Position numbers and translations under genes: made by a program. 24,391 nucleotides of DNA from Syntrophomonadaceae bacterium. Its GTDB lineage: Bacteria > Bacillota_D > Dethiobacteria > DTU022 > UBA8154. Positions 14,776 to 23,312 of the stretch are shown piece by piece. The notes beneath the pieces are model-generated. The model had not been told where the DNA came from and searched no databases. It was given only the letters and a program-made list of their open reading frames with translations. The DNA is taken from NCBI GenBank assembly GCA_007120815.1, contig SKMY01000280.1, forward strand, positions 1-24,391. Direction: 5' to 3'. Each line of letters starts with the position of its first letter. The first letter of the stretch is position 1.

Positions 14776-15726
14776 TTGAAGACGAGAGTTTGTGATCTTT
14801 TGGGTATCGAGGTACCCATCATCCAAGGAGGCATGGTCTATATTGCAACCCCGGAACTGGCCGCCGCTGTCTCCAATGCGGGGGGGCTGGGACAGCTGAC
14901 CTCTGGAAAGGATCCGGATGCTCTAAGGGAGCGCATCCAGCAGACCAGGCAGTTAACCGATAAACCCTTTGGCGTAAACATTCCGCTGTTGGTCCAGCAG
15001 GCAAAAGATTTAATTGATGTATCTATCGAAGAAAACGTTAGGGTGATCATTACTTCTGCAGGGAACCCGGCCAAGTTTACAGGATATATTAAGGAAAAGG
15101 GGCCCCTTGTTTGTCATGTTGTTCCTTCCGTTCGCCTGGCTCAAAAAGCGGAAGGGTCCGGTGTTGATCTGATCGTTGCCGAAGGATGGGAGGCCGGAGG
15201 ACACAACGCTTATGATGATGTTACGGTTATGACGTTAATTCCCCAGGTAGTGGACGCTGTGAAGGTGCCCGTGGTGGCTGCAGGCGGTATTGCCGATGCC
15301 CGCGGTGTGGTGGCCGCGTTTGCCCTGGGTGCTGAAGGCATCCAAATGGGCACACGATTTTTGATGACAAAGGAATGCATCGCTCATCAGGCGTTTAAAG
15401 AGGCGATTATCGGAGCACCGGATACCGCTACCGTTATCACGGGAAGAACATTCGGTCCGACCCGTATCCTGAAAAACAAGCTGGCCCAAGACATTCTGGG
15501 TTGGGAACACCAGGGCGTTGCTTCAGAGGGGATTCTAGAAAAGTTGGGACCAGGCCGGTCCCAAAAAGCGCTCCTGGAAGGCGACATGGAAGAAGGATCT
15601 CCCATGATTGGCCAGATCGCAGGCATGATCACGGATGTTATCAGCGTCCAGGAGGTTTTTGACAGCATCATTGAACAGGTGGGGCCCGTGCTGGAAAAGG
15701 TGCGTAAAAACCTGGTTGGCTCGTAA
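14776..15726 (+). CDS. FMN-dependent FabK/nitronate monooxygenase family protein
   Basis: A TIM-barrel flavoprotein of about 316 residues. The family includes enoyl-ACP reductase II (FabK, last step of fatty acid elongation) and nitronate monooxygenases. Visible motifs are VPIIQGGM at the start, FGVNIPL, GWEAGGHNAYDDV (the flavin/substrate loop), VVAAGGIADARG and GAEGIQMGTRFL (phosphate binding). Homologues begin MKTRVC, matching the TTG at 14776 with AAAGGAG 9 bases upstream; the ATG at 14767 touches the ribosome site and is less likely. It stands alone on the plus strand with its own promoter and terminator. No acp, fabD or fabH genes lie nearby, so its role in lipid synthesis is not supported by context. 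The specific activity cannot be told from the sequence. Confidence 0.88.
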   Translation: MKTRVCDLLGIEVPIIQGGMVYIATPELAAAVSNAGGLGQLTSGKDPDALRERIQQTRQLTDKPFGVNIPLLVQQAKDLIDVSIEENVRVIITSAGNPAKFTGYIKEKGPLVCHVVPSVRLAQKAEGSGVDLIVAEGWEAGGHNAYDDVTVMTLIPQVVDAVKVPVVAAGGIADARGVVAAFALGAEGIQMGTRFLMTKECIAHQAFKEAIIGAPDTATVITGRTFGPTRILKNKLAQDILGWEHQGVASEGILEKLGPGRSQKALLEGDMEEGSPMIGQIAGMITDVISVQEVFDSIIEQVGPVLEKVRKNLVGS

Positions 15727-15763
15727 CCCTCTCTGATCGATCAACCCCTTTAAGAAAACTTAT

Positions 15764-15795
15764 ACCGGGTAGCTAAGCTGCCCGGTTTTCTTTTT
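15764..15795 (+). terminator. Terminator of the FabK-like gene
   Basis: ACCGGGTAGC, loop TAA, GCTGCCCGGT (ten pairs, one G-U) followed by TTTTCTTTTT. A flanking GAAAAC/GTTTTC adds pairs. It lies in the 125-base convergent gap with cbiO. Confidence 0.92.
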
Positions 15796-15851
15796 ATCCT
15801 ATAATTATTGTGCCCTGGACTGAGGCAAATCAGACCTTTGAAGCCGAGCCT

Positions 15852-16709
15852 TTAAGTCTTGTATTTTATTGATAGCTCCCGATCCAGCAGGCGGCTAATC
15901 ATATCGGCCAGCTCTTCCGGATCCAGGGTGTAGGGCACCTCTATATTTCGTTTCCGCAGCAGCCCCACCAGCTCTAGAATGGACGGGGGTTCCAGATCGG
16001 CTTCTTTCAGTAAAGGGAGATCCAGAAGAACCTCCTCCGGTCGGCCCCGGGCCAGAAGTTCTCCCTGCTTCATGATGTACACGGTATGGGCCAGCGAAGG
16101 CAAATGGGACAGATCGTGGGCGGTAAATAATATAGCCGTTTCGTACTTGTGGTTTATCTCCTTGAGGAGCGTCACCAGTTCTTTTTTGCTTTTTTGATCC
16201 ACCCGGGAAAAGGGTTCATCCAGTATTAAAAGCTGCGGCCTGAGAGCCAGCGCACCGGCCAGGGCTACTTTTTGTTGTTCACCTCCGCTTAAATAATGTG
16301 GAATTTTATCGGCCAGGTGCGTTATTTTCAGGTCGGCCATAACCTCTTCCACCCGTTTTTCAATGTAATCCCTGGGCCAACCTGCGTTTTTCAGGGAAAA
16401 CGCAATATCATCCCGGACCGTAGGACCAATGAGCTGTTCCTCCAGAGACTGAAGCAAAACCCCCAGCTTTTTCCACAACTTTTTAAAGGCTTTATGAGGT
16501 TCCAGGCCCAGAACCCGCACGTCGCCCTCTGTTGGGGCCAAAAGCCCAGTGATATGGGACAACAGGGTCGTCTTTCCCGATCCGTTGCCTCCCAGAAGCC
16601 CAACCACTTCTTTTTCGTACATGAAAAACTCCAGCCCGCAGATGCGCACTTCCGTGGAATCGGGATAACGGTGGCTGATACAGCCTATATCGACAATTCG
16701 TTTCACCAT
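15852..16709 (-). CDS. cbiO: ECF transporter ATPase CbiO (cobalt/nickel)
   Basis: A 285-residue ABC ATPase that powers a group I ECF metal importer. Walker A is GGNGSGKTT near 40, the Q-loop VLLQSLEEQLIGPTV near 85 has the form special to CbiO/EcfA proteins, the signature is LSGGEQQ, Walker B LLILDEPF, and the switch histidine is in FTAHD. The D-loop reads SRVDQ instead of the usual SGLDP. A C-terminal extension of about 60 residues is normal for CbiO. It overlaps cbiQ by 7 bases and ends the operon. A single ATPase would act as a homodimer. Confidence 0.93.
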   Translation of the reverse strand: MVKRIVDIGCISHRYPDSTEVRICGLEFFMYEKEVVGLLGGNGSGKTTLLSHITGLLAPTEGDVRVLGLEPHKAFKKLWKKLGVLLQSLEEQLIGPTVRDDIAFSLKNAGWPRDYIEKRVEEVMADLKITHLADKIPHYLSGGEQQKVALAGALALRPQLLILDEPFSRVDQKSKKELVTLLKEINHKYETAILFTAHDLSHLPSLAHTVYIMKQGELLARGRPEEVLLDLPLLKEADLEPPSILELVGLLRKRNIEVPYTLDPEELADMISRLLDRELSIKYKT

Positions 16710-17404
16710 ATCACCGTCACAATAAAGAATATGGAAGCTGCCAACAGGATGATTCCATTTAATTTACCGTTGGCCGGGTTGGAGGTTTTTTTAATGCCCC
16801 CCTGGTACCCCCGCATCAACATGGCCCAGTAACTACGCTCGTTGAGATCAATGGCGGTCAAAAATGCCATGGACAGGTACGTGCCTGCGCTGGTCAGGTT
16901 GCGGAACAGGTTGCCGGAACTGGCTCCTCCTCGCAGCTTAATAGCCACCAGAAGATTTTTCAGCCGGCCCGCCAGGAGAAAGAAGGCCCTGTAAGTTAGA
17001 AACATAACATCCGTAAGCACCGGGGGAAGCACCCGGTTTAAGGCGGAAAATATCTCGATATACGGCGTCGTGATGATCAGCATGAGCAGTGCCATGACCG
17101 CTGAAACGGCACGGAGTACCATAACCAGCAAATCAACACCCCCCAGCCCCATCAGGAAGCACCCGTACAGCAGGCTGAAAAACAGCGGATACAAGTAAAA
17201 ATAAAGCTGCCGTATAGGAGGAAGCCCCAACACCCAGAGAGAGGTTATAAAAGTCAGGCACAGCGGAATCAACAGTTCCCAACGGGTGCAGATAATAATG
17301 CCGGCAATGAAAAACCCTGTAGATACCAGCTTGCTCCATGCCTCGGTCCGGTGTAAGAAGGTGCTGCCCTGTACGGCTTGTTGATCCATAAAAGCAACCT
17401 TCAT
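16703..17404 (-). CDS. cbiQ: ECF transporter transmembrane protein CbiQ
   Basis: A 233-residue membrane protein of the EcfT/CbiQ family, which links the ATPases to the substrate-binding CbiM. About five hydrophobic segments are seen between residues 25 and 130 and at the C-terminus. The coupling-helix region carries VAIKLRGGASSG (the first Ala-Arg-Gly-like motif, with RGG) and a second YWAMLMRGYQGG motif, both typical of T components. It overlaps cbiM by four bases (ATGA), the usual sign of coupled translation. Some divergence from textbook CbiQ, but position and motifs agree. Confidence 0.92.
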   Translation of the reverse strand: MKVAFMDQQAVQGSTFLHRTEAWSKLVSTGFFIAGIIICTRWELLIPLCLTFITSLWVLGLPPIRQLYFYLYPLFFSLLYGCFLMGLGGVDLLVMVLRAVSAVMALLMLIITTPYIEIFSALNRVLPPVLTDVMFLTYRAFFLLAGRLKNLLVAIKLRGGASSGNLFRNLTSAGTYLSMAFLTAIDLNERSYWAMLMRGYQGGIKKTSNPANGKLNGIILLAASIFFIVTVIW

Positions 17405-18096
17405 TTACCGTAACCTCCTGGCTCAAATAGCTTCCTCACCAGTTCCGGCCGAATCCTGCGAAGGTATGAAAGGATAAAGGCCGTGATCCCGGCTTCTATG
17501 GTACCGCCAATCAGGACCAGGGCCAGGATAGAACCGATAAACCAGGCTGGTATTCCCGCAGCCAGCTGCTGCCCGGCTTCCAGGTACGCGGCCACTTGTA
17601 CCGTTTCCAGGGTAAGGGTTGAAAGAAACACGATAAAGGCCATAAACAGGTTGGATAGGATTAAGACCGAAAGGGTGGTTGTAAAAACAGCGATGGGCGG
17701 GCGGAACAGGCGCCGAAAAGCCGGGAAAAATAAAGCGGCCATAAAAACTTCGCTTCCCATTAACAAGCTGTTTAACCCCACAACTGTTATTCCCCCGTGG
17801 CCGATCAGGCTAAGAAAGAGATTCACAACGAAAACAGCCAGAAAAGCCAGCCACGGGCCAACCAAAAGGCTAACCAGCACGGATAAATTAATATGGTAAT
17901 GAATAAATCCCATTGGGATGGACATAGCGATAATCATTAGGGCTGACATGACCGCCAGGGTAGAGGTTTTACGAACCAGGTCCCTCTCGTTTTTTAGCTT
18001 CAATAGCACGACCGCCATCATCAAAACCATCATAATAATCCCCGTTCCTACCAGCCACAAGGGCAGTACGCCATCTGGAAAATGCAGGTGACTCAT
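17401..18096 (-). CDS. cbiM: ECF transporter substrate-binding membrane protein CbiM/NikM
   Basis: A 231-residue membrane protein with about seven hydrophobic segments that binds Co2+ or Ni2+. Textbook CbiM/NikM begin Met-His and bind metal through the N-terminal amine, His2 and a later His. Here the start with the best ribosome site (GAGG, ATG at 18096) gives M-S-H-L-H-F-P-D-G; removal of Met would leave Ser1-His2. A later IHYHINLSVLV and the family motif GHGGITVVGLNSLLMG are present. The ATG two codons up (18102) is an alternative. No CbiN, NikN or NikL gene is visible, so this is a minimal CbiM-Q-O system. Cobalt or nickel cannot be decided; nickel would suit the CODH/ACS genes in this window. 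Confidence 0.9.
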   Translation of the reverse strand: MSHLHFPDGVLPLWLVGTGIIMMVLMMAVVLLKLKNERDLVRKTSTLAVMSALMIIAMSIPMGFIHYHINLSVLVSLLVGPWLAFLAVFVVNLFLSLIGHGGITVVGLNSLLMGSEVFMAALFFPAFRRLFRPPIAVFTTTLSVLILSNLFMAFIVFLSTLTLETVQVAAYLEAGQQLAAGIPAWFIGSILALVLIGGTIEAGITAFILSYLRRIRPELVRKLFEPGGYGK

Positions 18097-18139
18097 TAGC
18101 ATCCTCGCTTTCTTAAAGGTTCTTCTGAAATGGCCAAAT

Positions 18140-18154
18140 GCAACTCAGTTGCAC
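18140..18154. promoter_or_regulatory. Perfect palindrome at the cbiM promoter (candidate operator)
   Basis: TGCAACT-C-AGTTGCA, perfect 7-base arms, lies over the expected transcription start of cbiM. It suggests repression by a dimeric metalloregulator; the regulator is not identified. Confidence 0.65.
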
Positions 18155-18157
18155 TTA

Positions 18158-18185
18158 TTATAATGGAAAAATCTGAATTTGTAAA
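18158..18185 (-). promoter_or_regulatory. Predicted cbiM-Q-O promoter
   Basis: Minus strand TTTACA (near 18180-18185), 16 bases, TATAAT (18158-18163), about 60 bases upstream of the cbiM start. Confidence 0.7.
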
Positions 18186-18205
18186 CGAAAAAGCCCTGAG
18201 CGGGC
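18186..18205 (-). terminator. Weak candidate terminator after the yibE/F gene
   Basis: Minus strand GCCC-GCTCA-GGGC followed by TTTTT. The four-pair stem makes it marginal. Confidence 0.35.
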
Positions 18206-18275
18206 GTTTAAATTTCAAAAGGAAGCTTTTTTAGGAGTAACCTGCTCAGCCCTTTTATTGTCCGCTCACGTCGCA

Positions 18276-18304
18276 AAGCAGGGGGACCGTTCTGACGCTT
18301 TCCC
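18276..18304. repeat. REP-like element, single copy
   Basis: A 29-base stretch containing AGCAGGGGGACCGTTCTGA matches 25 of 29 bases of the reverse complement of 14577-14605. It lies between the yibE/F gene and the cbiM promoter, outside any gene. Confidence 0.65.
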
Positions 18305-18329
18305 ATTTTTTTAAGGTGAGCAATTACTT

Positions 18330-19508
18330 TTAGGGTTGCTTTTTCCCCATGAGTAAACCGGCTATCACAGCGGTTACCGGAATGGAAACAATCAGGCCGA
18401 TACTGCCAGCAATGCCCCGGACAAACTCTGTTGCAATCAAATCCAGATTGATAATTTCCAGCCATTCCATTTCATAGCCGGTGAGCAGCAGGAGCAGCGG
18501 TATAGCCCCACCCACGTATGCCAGCACCAGGGTGTTGGACATGGTTCCCATGATATCTCGGCCCACGTTTAACGCCGAGCGGGTTAATTCCAGGGTGCTG
18601 ATGCGCGGATTGGCTTCCCGGACTTCAGCGGCAGCGGAGGCCACAGACATGCCGACATCGGTAACAGCACCCAGGGAACCGACAATAATACCGGCAAATA
18701 ACAGCCCACGGATATTAATGGTTTGTTCCATGAAGTAGATCATTTGGGCCTCCTCGGAGCTAAAACCGGTCAGGTGAGACATCTCGCCCACCCAGAGCGC
18801 AAGTACCCCGGCCAGGGCAACGCCACAAACGGTTCCGACAATGGCTGAGAACGATTTGGCGTTAAATCCGCCGATGACCACCAGAGTGAAGACAATAATA
18901 CCGACAGCCGCAACAGTGACCACAGGGATGGGTTCATACCCCTGCAAAAGCAGGGGCAAAATAACTCTGACAATAACCAGGCCGGTAAATCCCAGGGTAA
19001 TGATCGTCTTAACCCCCTGAAAACGGCCTACCAAAAGCAAGAGAAGGATAAAAATGACCAGGAGAAAATACAAGCCGTGTTCCCGGGCCACGTCGTGAAG
19101 GTAAGCGTCTTTTATGATCCCACCCTCTTCATTCACAGCCAGGATAATGCGCATGCCTTCTTCCAGGTATAGATTGAGATAAAAATCATCTTCAATATAC
19201 GTATTATCAATGAATACTTTTTCACCCCTAAAGGGCCCGTCAGTAATTTCCACTTCTGCCTGCTGATCCAGGGTGGCAAAAAAATCTCTCGGCTCATGAT
19301 CTGTTACTGAAACAACTCTTCCTCGATAAAAAGACAGCCGCTGGAGATCATAAGAGTAATCGTCAATGTTATACTCCTGCTCAATCCCTTCAGTAAAGTT
19401 CTCAAAGTTGTTTTCATGAACCTGGGCATTGAGCGTGAAGGCCGGCAATATCAAAATAATACAAACCGCAAACAGTGATAACCCAAAGACCAGCCCCTTG
19501 CCTTTCAT
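18330..19508 (-). CDS. YibE/F-family membrane protein
   Basis: A 392-residue protein of the YibE/F family (function unknown). A signal-anchor segment (residues 5-28) precedes an extracytoplasmic domain to about 145 (YRGRVVSVTDHEPRD..., EVEITDGPFRGEKVFIDN), then about eight hydrophobic segments with the family motifs GFNAKSFSAIVGT, GSLGAVTDVGMSVASAA and LNVGRDIMGTMSNTLVLAYVGG. The ribosome site is GGGGAGG. It is the last gene of the exporter operon, 38 bases after the ATPase. The family has no established substrate; the DVGMS and GRDIMGTMSN motifs suggest a conserved membrane core. Co-transcription with an ABC exporter hints at an envelope transport role, but this is inference. Confidence 0.88.
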   Translation of the reverse strand: MKGKGLVFGLSLFAVCIILILPAFTLNAQVHENNFENFTEGIEQEYNIDDYSYDLQRLSFYRGRVVSVTDHEPRDFFATLDQQAEVEITDGPFRGEKVFIDNTYIEDDFYLNLYLEEGMRIILAVNEEGGIIKDAYLHDVAREHGLYFLLVIFILLLLLVGRFQGVKTIITLGFTGLVIVRVILPLLLQGYEPIPVVTVAAVGIIVFTLVVIGGFNAKSFSAIVGTVCGVALAGVLALWVGEMSHLTGFSSEEAQMIYFMEQTINIRGLLFAGIIVGSLGAVTDVGMSVASAAAEVREANPRISTLELTRSALNVGRDIMGTMSNTLVLAYVGGAIPLLLLLTGYEMEWLEIINLDLIATEFVRGIAGSIGLIVSIPVTAVIAGLLMGKKQP

Positions 19509-19546
19509 GTTGATTCCTCCCCCCTTGCAAGGAATTTATTTACCCA

Positions 19547-20332
19547 TTATTTTGGCTTTGCAGCATGGCATTCCCGGTTCATTTCCTGGATCCGGAAACA
19601 TTGGGGAGGACCAAGATCTTTCCATTTTTCTTCCATTTCCACATTTTTGGTCAGGTAATCCCGGGAGATGCGGCCGTCCACCAGTTCGATAACCCGGTCG
19701 CACTCGGCGGCAATATGCCGGTCGTGGGTCACCACGATAAAGGTGGTTTTAAATTCCCCGTTGATTTCCCGGAGCAGCTTGTTAACTGCCAGGGTCGTTT
19801 CGCTGTCCAGGCTGCCGGTAGGCTCATCGGCCAGAATAATTCGGGGGCGGTTTATCAGCGCCCTGGCGATGGCGATGCGCTGCTGCTGCCCACCGGAAAG
19901 GTCGGTGGACTTGTTGTACATCCGGTCCGAGACGCCGACCCGCTCGATAAGCTCCTTGGCCAGTTCAACGATTTTTGCTGAGGGTTTACCGTGGGCAAGC
20001 CAGTTGGGAATGAGCACATTTTCCAGGGCGTTGAATTCAGGCAGCAGGTAGTGAAACTGGAAAATAAACCCCAGGGTTTCATTTCGAAATTTGGCCAGTT
20101 CATTATCGTTTAAAGCCGTTAAGTCTTGCTCATCAACTGAGATCCTGCCTTCCGTGGGGCGGTCAAGGGTGCTGATAATATTCAAAAGCGTGCTTTTCCC
20201 CGACCCTGACTGCCCAATAATGGCCGTATACTCTCCTTCCTGGAAAGAGAGGTCAATGCCCTGGAGCACTGTTGTCTTTACCACGGTTCCATAGACCTTT
20301 TTTATCTGGTTTAATTCGATCTGGTTAGCCAT
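19547..20332 (-). CDS. MacB/LolD-type ABC transporter ATPase
   Basis: A 261-residue ATPase of the MacB/LolD/FtsE group that works with the adjoining FtsX-type permease. Walker A is GQSGSGKST near 38, Q-loop FIFQFHYLLPEFNALENV, signature LSGGQQQR, Walker B IILADEPTGSLD and switch His in VVTHD. After the catalytic domain (to about residue 225) there is a tail of about 35 residues with two cysteines (PPQCFRIQEMNRECHA) not usual in LolD/YknY. The start ATG lies inside the end of the permease gene (8-base overlap), with GAGGTG 7 bases upstream. Substrate unknown. Confidence 0.93.
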   Translation of the reverse strand: MANQIELNQIKKVYGTVVKTTVLQGIDLSFQEGEYTAIIGQSGSGKSTLLNIISTLDRPTEGRISVDEQDLTALNDNELAKFRNETLGFIFQFHYLLPEFNALENVLIPNWLAHGKPSAKIVELAKELIERVGVSDRMYNKSTDLSGGQQQRIAIARALINRPRIILADEPTGSLDSETTLAVNKLLREINGEFKTTFIVVTHDRHIAAECDRVIELVDGRISRDYLTKNVEMEEKWKDLGPPQCFRIQEMNRECHAAKPK

Positions 20333-21548
20333 TCTTGATCACCTCAATCGTATTCAACTGGGCCGCCCGCCGGGCCGGTGCCGCAGCAGCAGCCATTCCC
20401 GCCAGGGTTGCTATACTAACGGCAAAAATGAAACTACCCGGGCTGAGGGTTATGGCAAATAGGGGCTCTCCTGTTTCCGTGCGGACAAAAAAGAAAAACG
20501 CCCAAACCAGGGAGGCACCCAGGGCTGAACCCAGAAGCGAGCCGGCAAAACCCAGTATCGCTCCCTGGATCAGGAATATACGGCTTACGCCGGAGGTTGT
20601 TATACCCAGGGCTTTTAATATGCCAATTTGACGAGATTTTTGTATGGCCGATACAGCCAGCACACTGGAAATGCCCATGGTTACAGCCAAAAGAACAAAG
20701 GCCTGAATGACATAAGATGAGGCACTCTGGCTGCTCAAGGCACTGAGCAGGTCGGCGTTTTCTGCCTGCCAGCTGGTCCACTGCAATTCAGGGAAGCGGT
20801 CTTCCAGGGCGCGAGCCGTCTGCTCGGCATCGAATACATTGCTCACCTGGAGTTCGATCCCGTTAATGCCCCCTTCCAGGCCGTACAGCGTTTGACCACC
20901 GGGGAGAGAGATCAGTACCCAGCTTTCATTAATCGCCTGGGATCCCAGCTCAAAAATACCGTTTACGGTAAAGGTGCCGTCAACGCCCTCCGGTGTAGAG
21001 AGACGAATGAGGCTTCCCGGATCAACCCGCAGTTCCTCAGCCAGGCTTTTGCCCAGCAGGACCCGGTTTCCCGAGGCAGCAAATTCACCGCTTACCAGGC
21101 GTTCTTGAATGTTATAGATATTATCGGCGCTTTCCAGGGGGAAGCTTCTAACGACCACAGGTAAAGATGTATCTCCCTGGGTAATAAAGCCCGATCCGTT
21201 AATAACGGGGGAAACAGCCGTAAGACCCTCCAGTTTTTCCAGTTGTTCAACAACGGGAACCCAGTTGCGAAGAGGGCGTTCGTCCTGGCCAGTTACCGTA
21301 AACCGGGTAAACACCCTGGTCTCTTCGTCAAGGTCAGCCAGCCGGCCAGGAGGCATTTTATCCATGGACGTGCCGACAATATGGGGTGATGAGCCCACAG
21401 TACTGTTAACCAGATTCGCCTGGAGGCCCCCTATCAAGGCGTTTAAAAAAATCAAAACGGCAATACCGATAGCAATGCCCACCATAATCAGCAGCGTTTG
21501 CATACGCCCTTCTTTAAGAAAACGAAGGGCAACCTGGAGTTCAAACAT
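20325..21548 (-). CDS. FtsX/MacB-type ABC transporter permease
   Basis: A 407-residue permease of the MacB/LolC family with the usual order: a short amphipathic N-terminus and transmembrane helix 1 (near 18-40), a large extracytoplasmic MacB-PCD-type domain (about 45-270), then three helices forming the FtsX domain (near 280, 335 and 370), with the QIGILKALGITTSGVSRIFLIQG-like coupling segment. The protein uses the energy of the ATPase outside the membrane, moving substrate mechanically rather than through it. It begins 10 bases after the adaptor gene and overlaps the ATPase, so the three are made together. Confidence 0.93.
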   Translation of the reverse strand: MFELQVALRFLKEGRMQTLLIMVGIAIGIAVLIFLNALIGGLQANLVNSTVGSSPHIVGTSMDKMPPGRLADLDEETRVFTRFTVTGQDERPLRNWVPVVEQLEKLEGLTAVSPVINGSGFITQGDTSLPVVVRSFPLESADNIYNIQERLVSGEFAASGNRVLLGKSLAEELRVDPGSLIRLSTPEGVDGTFTVNGIFELGSQAINESWVLISLPGGQTLYGLEGGINGIELQVSNVFDAEQTARALEDRFPELQWTSWQAENADLLSALSSQSASSYVIQAFVLLAVTMGISSVLAVSAIQKSRQIGILKALGITTSGVSRIFLIQGAILGFAGSLLGSALGASLVWAFFFFVRTETGEPLFAITLSPGSFIFAVSIATLAGMAAAAAPARRAAQLNTIEVIKNG

Positions 21549-21558
21549 GGTTAACCCC

Positions 21559-23115
21559 TCACCTTTCTTCAGCGGCCAGCCTTACCCGCTGCCCTTCTTG
21601 TAAATTCATATTTGTCAGGACAACGGCTCCCGGTTCCAGCCCTTCCCGGACCAGGACAAAGCCGTTGCCCAGATTATCGGACTGGATTTCCAGGGCATAC
21701 ACCCGGTCCTGCCTCGTTGTGTTAACAAAGCTCTTCCCTTCCTGGCGGTAAACAAAACGCTGCTCCAGGACAATAGACGGTTTTCTTCTCTCAATAATAA
21801 TTTCAGCAAAAACAGCCAGGTCCGGCACCAGCTCAGGCACCAGGCGGTCCAGGGCCAGGCGGACTTTAAATGTGCCCCGGGCAGCATCAATCCCAGGAGC
21901 AACATGGGAAACCGATGCAGGATAAGTTTCTCCGGGAAAAGCCGTAGAGGTGATCATGGCTTCTTGTCCGGGGACTATTCTCCCCGTTAAATCTTCGTCT
22001 ACCTGGACATCTGCGTAGGTCACTTCTGCAAGGGGAATCAGGGTTAGTATCTCCCGCCCCGGCTGAACAAATTCCCCTGGGCTTACATGTATCTTTGTGA
22101 TATGTCCATCGGAGAGAGCTTTTATGTAGGTCTTTGCATAAGCCAGCTCCGCTTCTTCCAGCAGGAATTCAGCCTGCGCCGTTTCCAGTTCAGCCAGCTT
22201 CAACATCTCTCCCGTCAAACTATCCAGCGCGCTTTGGGCCAGGGATACATTTGAACGGGCAACCTCCAGGCTGCGCTCAGCTTGTTCCAGTTCCTGGAAG
22301 CGTCCTTCAAAGTCGCTTTCAGCCAGGGCCAGGTTTGACGCGGCCAGATCCAGGTTTTTCTTCACCGTTTCCATCTCTGATTCAAGCTCCAGCATGCGCC
22401 CTTCGTAATTACGCCGGGCCATGTTAAAAACAGACTCGCTAATGTCAACATTCTCTTTTGCTGCGTCTAATTCAACCTGACTAATAATACCTTCCTGGAA
22501 CAGTGCTTCGCTGCGGGAAAAATGAGAGCGGGCTGCGTTAACCTGCACCTCTGCCTGGCGAAGCCGCTCCTCTTCCACGGCGGAACGCTCTTGAACCAGC
22601 TCTTTGGTGCGATTATAAAGGGTTTGTGCCGTCTCTGCCTGCACCCGGGCCTGCTTAAGCCGTTCTTCCGGTTGAATTTCCAGGGCGCTTAGGGATCGTT
22701 CGTATTCTAATTGGGCATACTTTTCCTGGACCTTGGCTTGCTGCAAATTTTCCAAGGCCTGTTTATAGTCCGTGGTTTGAATTTTTCCCAGCTGCGTTTG
22801 AGCGATTTCCAGGGCATTGGTGCGCTGGAGTACGCGGTTTTTTTCCTCGTGATTTCCTAGAAACGCCAGCACCTGACCTTCTTCAACCTGTGCCCCCTCC
22901 GCTACCCATATATCTTCCAAAACCCCTGAGACTGTAAAGGCCACGGGTATCACGTGCTTACCGGTGATTTTCCCGGTGGCCAGCACGGTTTCCACGGAAT
23001 CTAGCTTTTCGGCTTTCACATAATTGGACGTGGCCACCGAAAGGGTGGTCCACAAGGTTAAACCGATCCCAAGGACAACAACGACCACAACAATAAGGAT
23101 CCACTTACGTTTCAT
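21559..23115 (-). CDS. HlyD/MacA-type membrane fusion protein
   Basis: A 518-residue adaptor anchored by one N-terminal helix (MKRKWILIVVVVVVLGIGLT). A half-lipoyl domain (VIPVAFTVSGVLEDIWVAEGAQVEEGQVLAFLG) leads into a very long coiled coil (about residues 80-325, rich in A, E, Q, L heptads), the second half-lipoyl motif (DGHITKIHVSPGEFVQPGREILTLIP) and beta-barrel segments. The coiled coil is longer than in Bacillus YknX-type adaptors and resembles tripartite-exporter adaptors. The ribosome site is weak (GTG...gtgaaatgtt before ATG). It heads the operon with the permease, ATPase and YibE/F gene. Substrate unknown. Confidence 0.92.
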   Translation of the reverse strand: MKRKWILIVVVVVVLGIGLTLWTTLSVATSNYVKAEKLDSVETVLATGKITGKHVIPVAFTVSGVLEDIWVAEGAQVEEGQVLAFLGNHEEKNRVLQRTNALEIAQTQLGKIQTTDYKQALENLQQAKVQEKYAQLEYERSLSALEIQPEERLKQARVQAETAQTLYNRTKELVQERSAVEEERLRQAEVQVNAARSHFSRSEALFQEGIISQVELDAAKENVDISESVFNMARRNYEGRMLELESEMETVKKNLDLAASNLALAESDFEGRFQELEQAERSLEVARSNVSLAQSALDSLTGEMLKLAELETAQAEFLLEEAELAYAKTYIKALSDGHITKIHVSPGEFVQPGREILTLIPLAEVTYADVQVDEDLTGRIVPGQEAMITSTAFPGETYPASVSHVAPGIDAARGTFKVRLALDRLVPELVPDLAVFAEIIIERRKPSIVLEQRFVYRQEGKSFVNTTRQDRVYALEIQSDNLGNGFVLVREGLEPGAVVLTNMNLQEGQRVRLAAEER

Positions 23116-23312
23116 AACATTTCACAGCACTTTTTTAGCGTCTCGGTAACGAATTGCAGAAAAAAGCTGTTTGCCCCCCTTTATATTTACATAATAAGCG
23201 ACTAATATTTATCCGTTATTAATTATTCTTTATTGGAGTCTATTTTCCTGCCTGGGGTCAAATTTTTCTTAAAGAATGTAAAATGTGGAGGGTAAAGGCA
23301 GGTGTATGAGGG

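Noticed and set aside
18208..18465. 85-codon minus frame overlapping the yibE/F gene end
   Set aside because: It is out of frame with the conserved YibE/F protein and extends over the REP-like repeat without a plausible start signal.
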